Below, piece by piece: positions 61,373 to 64,000 of a DNA stretch of 64,000 nucleotides. The stretch lies in NCBI GenBank assembly GCA_015061945.1, contig SUVP01000010.1, positions 1-64,000 on the forward strand, in the 5' to 3' direction. The notes beneath the pieces were generated by a model, which ran no database searches, was not told the origin of the DNA, and saw nothing but the letters and a program-made list of their open reading frames with translations. Position 1 is the first letter of the stretch, and each line of letters starts with the position of its first letter. Source of the stretch: Opitutales bacterium (GTDB lineage: Bacteria > Verrucomicrobiota > Verrucomicrobiia > Opitutales > Intestinicryptomonadaceae). The translations under genes were made by a program, and so were the position numbers.

Positions 61373-62740
61373 CTAAAGCCTAATTTTTGACGGCAAAAAT
61401 TCTGTGCGATAATCGTAGAGTGAACGTACATATTTGTCGGCTTCGGGACAATTTATGAACGACATTTTCGACGGCACATATTTCAATTCGGTATTTGGAA
61501 CACAAAGTGCAACCATACCCAAGAGAGCCATTTCTGTGTATGGGCAAGCGTAGTCGAAACTTGCTGGTGGATTTACTCCAGTGAGGCATCCGTTTATCCA
61601 TTCGGCGATTGGGTCGTCGAAATATTTTAGTTGCATTTGCTGTTTTGAAATTATGCCATTTTTCACCAACTCTTTCATTCTTGTGAGCGGGAAAATTTTT
61701 GGAGATTGGCAATCGCCACCGACATAAACAGTTTCTTTTGTGCCGACAATAAATATCGCATTATCGTTGCGTTTATCCTCGAGGAACGATTTATCGACAC
61801 GTTCTATCGACTTTGGCTTTCTACCGCCGTCGTACCAGTGGAGCATAATTTTTCCGTCAACACCACGCTTATTTAAGAAGGTCATTGTTGATGATGCTTG
61901 AGCGGGCCAAGAGTAATCGTTAAATGGTGTCGAGTTGCCGATAATCTTATAAGGGAAGCCTAATTCAAAAGCCGAGTATGGAATATCGAGATAGTGTATT
62001 GCCATATCGCCCGCTGCCCCTGTGCCGTAGTTGCGTAAGCCACGCCAATTAAATGGGACTATTGCCTTATTGTATGGTTGATGTGGTGCAACCCCGAGCC
62101 AACAGTTGTAGTCGAGTGTTGATGGAATCGGCTGTGCTGATGGCATTTGAAGTTCGCCCTGTGGCCATATCGGGCGATTTGTCCAAATGTGAACTTCTTT
62201 AATTTGTCCGATAATTCCGGCTTCGTACCATTCTTTGACGACTCGCCAGCCGTCTTTCGTATGCCCCTGATTGCCCATTTGAGTGATAACGCCAGCTTGA
62301 CTCGACAATCGTTGAAGTTCGTTTGCTTCCCAAATTGTGCGTGTTAATGGCTTTTGACAAAAGACATGTTTGCCGTTTGCAATCGCCCAAGCAGAGATTG
62401 GGTAGTGCATATGATCGGGTGTTGAAATTACAACAGCGTCGATTTGCTTTCCCATTTTATCGAACATTACTCGATAGTCTCTAAACTTTGGTGTTGATGC
62501 TGGAAATTTTTTATATTGTTTTGATGCACGAACATCATCGACATCGCAGAGTGCGACAACTTTACAGTATTTATTTTTTAGCAAGCGAAAATTTGAGTAT
62601 CCACCAATCCCGCCGACACCAATTACGGCGACGTTGATTTTACTGGTTGGGGCAATTTGTTTGCCAATAGACCAACTCGGCAAGAGCATAAGTCCGCCCG
62701 CAGTTGCTGTCGATTTTATAAAACTTCTTCTGTTCATCAT
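61373..62740 (-). CDS. Tat-exported Gfo/Idh/MocA-family protein
   Basis: The 455-residue protein starts with a twin-arginine signal (NRRSFIK). The Rossmann motif GVGGIG, the segment STPDHMHYP and CQKPLTRTI follow, so Gln again replaces Glu of EKP, as at 2224. The GDMAIHYLDIPYSAF segment carries the conserved histidine. It is a close paralogue of the proteins at 2224 and 62872. Either of two adjacent ATGs could be the start; I used the first. It is transcribed separately, because a terminator lies after the upstream paralogue. Confidence 0.88.
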   Translation of the reverse strand: MMNRRSFIKSTATAGGLMLLPSWSIGKQIAPTSKINVAVIGVGGIGGYSNFRLLKNKYCKVVALCDVDDVRASKQYKKFPASTPKFRDYRVMFDKMGKQIDAVVISTPDHMHYPISAWAIANGKHVFCQKPLTRTIWEANELQRLSSQAGVITQMGNQGHTKDGWRVVKEWYEAGIIGQIKEVHIWTNRPIWPQGELQMPSAQPIPSTLDYNCWLGVAPHQPYNKAIVPFNWRGLRNYGTGAAGDMAIHYLDIPYSAFELGFPYKIIGNSTPFNDYSWPAQASSTMTFLNKRGVDGKIMLHWYDGGRKPKSIERVDKSFLEDKRNDNAIFIVGTKETVYVGGDCQSPKIFPLTRMKELVKNGIISKQQMQLKYFDDPIAEWINGCLTGVNPPASFDYACPYTEMALLGMVALCVPNTELKYVPSKMSFINCPEADKYVRSLYDYRTEFLPSKIRL

Positions 62741-62823
62741 AATATTATGTGTTTAATGTTATATCAAAGAAAACTGATATATTTTTATATAATAGCTAAG
62801 TTGTTTGCAAACATATAATGACA

Positions 62824-62856
62824 CAAAAAAGCCCACCGTATCGGTGAGCTTTTTTA
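62824..62856 (-). terminator. Intrinsic terminator after the edge Gfo/Idh gene
   Basis: An imperfect stem (AAAAAAGC with CCACCG pairing to CGGTGA and GCTTTTTT, 3-base loop) lies just after the 3' end of the minus-strand gene at 62872 and ends in T residues. Confidence 0.7.
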
Positions 62857-62871
62857 ATGTATGAATTTTGA

Positions 62872-64000
62872 TTAGAAAACAAACATCGGTTCTTCTGCTA
62901 TGAATTCTTTGTTGTAAGCATAGAGAGAACGGATGTATTTGTTTGCTTCTGGATAATTCAAGAACTCGAGCGATTTTGGGCTGTACACGAGTGGAATTTC
63001 TGGTGTGCAGATTGCAATCATACCCAAGAGAGCCATTTCTGTGAATGGTGCAGCGTAGTCAAAGTTAGCCATCGATTGTTTGCCAGCCAAGCAACATTCT
63101 GCCCATTCCTTGTGTGGATTATTTGGTGCGATTGAACGTGCGATTGTCTTCTTTGGCAATGCACCACTCTTTGCGAGTTCCTTCATTCTTGCGTTAGGCC
63201 AAATTCTTGTGCCAACACCATATTCATTTGTGTAGACAGTTTCTTTTGTGCCAACGATAAATGTGCAATTTGCATTGCGTGGATCATCGATAAACGATTT
63301 ATCAACACGTTTGATTGCCTTTGGTTTTCTACCGCCGTCGTACCAGTGGAGTTTGATTTTTCCGTTCTTACCGCACATATTGTTAAAGGTCATCACTGTC
63401 GATGCTTCCTTTGGCCAGCTGTATGCGTTAAATGGCGACGAATTACCTACGATTTCAGTTGGGCAACCTAAGTCGAACGCCGAGTATGGAACGTCGAGGA
63501 AGTGGCAAGCCATATCGCCTGCTGCACCTGTTCCATAATTACGCATACCACGCCATTTGAATGGGAGAATTGCACTATTATATGGTTGATATGGTGCAAC
63601 ACCGAGCCAAAGTTTATAGTCGAGTGTTGATGGAACTGGTTGTGCTGGTGGAACAGCGAGATTACCTTGTGGCCAAATTGGGCGATTTGTCCAAATGTAA
63701 ATATCTTCGATATCGCCGAGAAGGTCTGCTTGATACCATTCCTTGATGATTCTCCAACCTTCGTTAGTATGGCCTTGGTTGCCCATTTGAGTGATAACGC
63801 CATATTTGTTTGCGAGGCGTTTCATTTCTCTTGTTTCCCAAATTGTGCGAGCCAATGGCTTTTCGCAGAAGACGTGTTTACCCTTCGACATTGCCCATGT
63901 TGCGATTGGGTAGTGCATGTGGTCAGGTGTGCAAACTGCAACAGCGTCGATTTGCTTATCCATCTTATCGAGCATTACGCGATAGTCGCGATAACGTGGA
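62872..64000 (-). CDS. Gfo/Idh/MocA-family protein, 5' end outside the window
   Basis: The gene continues past the right edge: the frame stays open to 64000 and the last residues (PRYRDYRVMLDKM) match the interior of the paralogue at 2224, so about 95 N-terminal residues including the signal are missing. The visible part has STPDHMHYP-type sequence (CTPDHMHYP), the standard EKPL motif, GDMACHFLDVPYSAF with the histidine, and a normal C-terminus. It probably is exported like its relatives. It is about 130 bases upstream of the paralogue at 61373. Confidence 0.88.
   Translation of the reverse strand, partial: PRYRDYRVMLDKMDKQIDAVAVCTPDHMHYPIATWAMSKGKHVFCEKPLARTIWETREMKRLANKYGVITQMGNQGHTNEGWRIIKEWYQADLLGDIEDIYIWTNRPIWPQGNLAVPPAQPVPSTLDYKLWLGVAPYQPYNSAILPFKWRGMRNYGTGAAGDMACHFLDVPYSAFDLGCPTEIVGNSSPFNAYSWPKEASTVMTFNNMCGKNGKIKLHWYDGGRKPKAIKRVDKSFIDDPRNANCTFIVGTKETVYTNEYGVGTRIWPNARMKELAKSGALPKKTIARSIAPNNPHKEWAECCLAGKQSMANFDYAAPFTEMALLGMIAICTPEIPLVYSPKSLEFLNYPEANKYIRSLYAYNKEFIAEEPMFVF

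Noticed and set aside
1-64000. CRISPR array, insertion sequence or prophage
   Set aside because: I found no regularly spaced repeats with unique spacers, transposase-like proteins or phage genes in the window.

Overview
The window is a gene-dense, AT-rich bacterial chromosome segment from a Gram-negative host. Outer-membrane porins, RND efflux, ExbB/ExbD and many lipoproteins are present. The best guess is a member of the PVC superphylum, probably Verrucomicrobiota of gut or anoxic habitat. The basis is several Tat-exported Gfo/Idh/MocA proteins, exported sugar epimerase-like proteins, and an arginine decarboxylase/antiporter/porin set that closely resembles the chlamydial Aax system. This assignment is inference; no rRNA gene is present. 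I see no CRISPR array, insertion sequence or prophage gene.

Layout. Positions 1-456 hold an inverted repeat with tandem half-sites and a tRNA-Val. Positions 646-4951 are a likely sugar operon: ROK kinase, SIS isomerase, exported Gfo/Idh protein and NCS1 permease. A 25-residue tandem-repeat protein of unknown function follows (5002-6087), then a tRNA-Ser whose 3' end is copied in direct and inverted orientation beside it. Positions 6745-12725 carry a phosphoesterase, an OprB-type porin, a membrane-anchored protein, a DUF1015 protein and a GH20-like protein. An AraC regulator faces an amino-sugar operon (sugar transporter, nagA, nagB; 13756-16990). Behind that is an operon of two related epimerase-like proteins, one fused to a HEAT-like region, and another Gfo/Idh protein (17055-21672).

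The centre has glutamine synthetase, an RND efflux pair, and a haem-linked operon (PPOX, ferrochelatase, HemX-like protein, RNase R). On the opposite strand starts aaxB-aaxC-aaxA (33509-37528), predicted to take up arginine, decarboxylate it with a pyruvoyl enzyme and export agmatine. Its porin carries an unusual 17-cysteine segment before the barrel. GH5 and GH28 lipoproteins, a MidA-like protein, recF, ruvB, a FAD oxidoreductase, a NAGPA-type protein and sufS follow.

Positions 46899-54780 form an eight-gene run in which a receiver-PP2C phosphatase and an RsbW-like kinase precede a complete oligopeptide ABC importer and an HI0933-type flavoprotein. Upstream lies a TPR/ExbB/ExbD/TonB-like envelope module (54852-59235). 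The right end has an exported FAD oxidoreductase and two more exported Gfo/Idh proteins, the last cut by the window edge.

Overall the segment looks like a glycan and amino-sugar user with acid or arginine metabolism. Most operons are tightly packed, with ATGA or TAATG start/stop overlaps, and end in clear intrinsic terminators.
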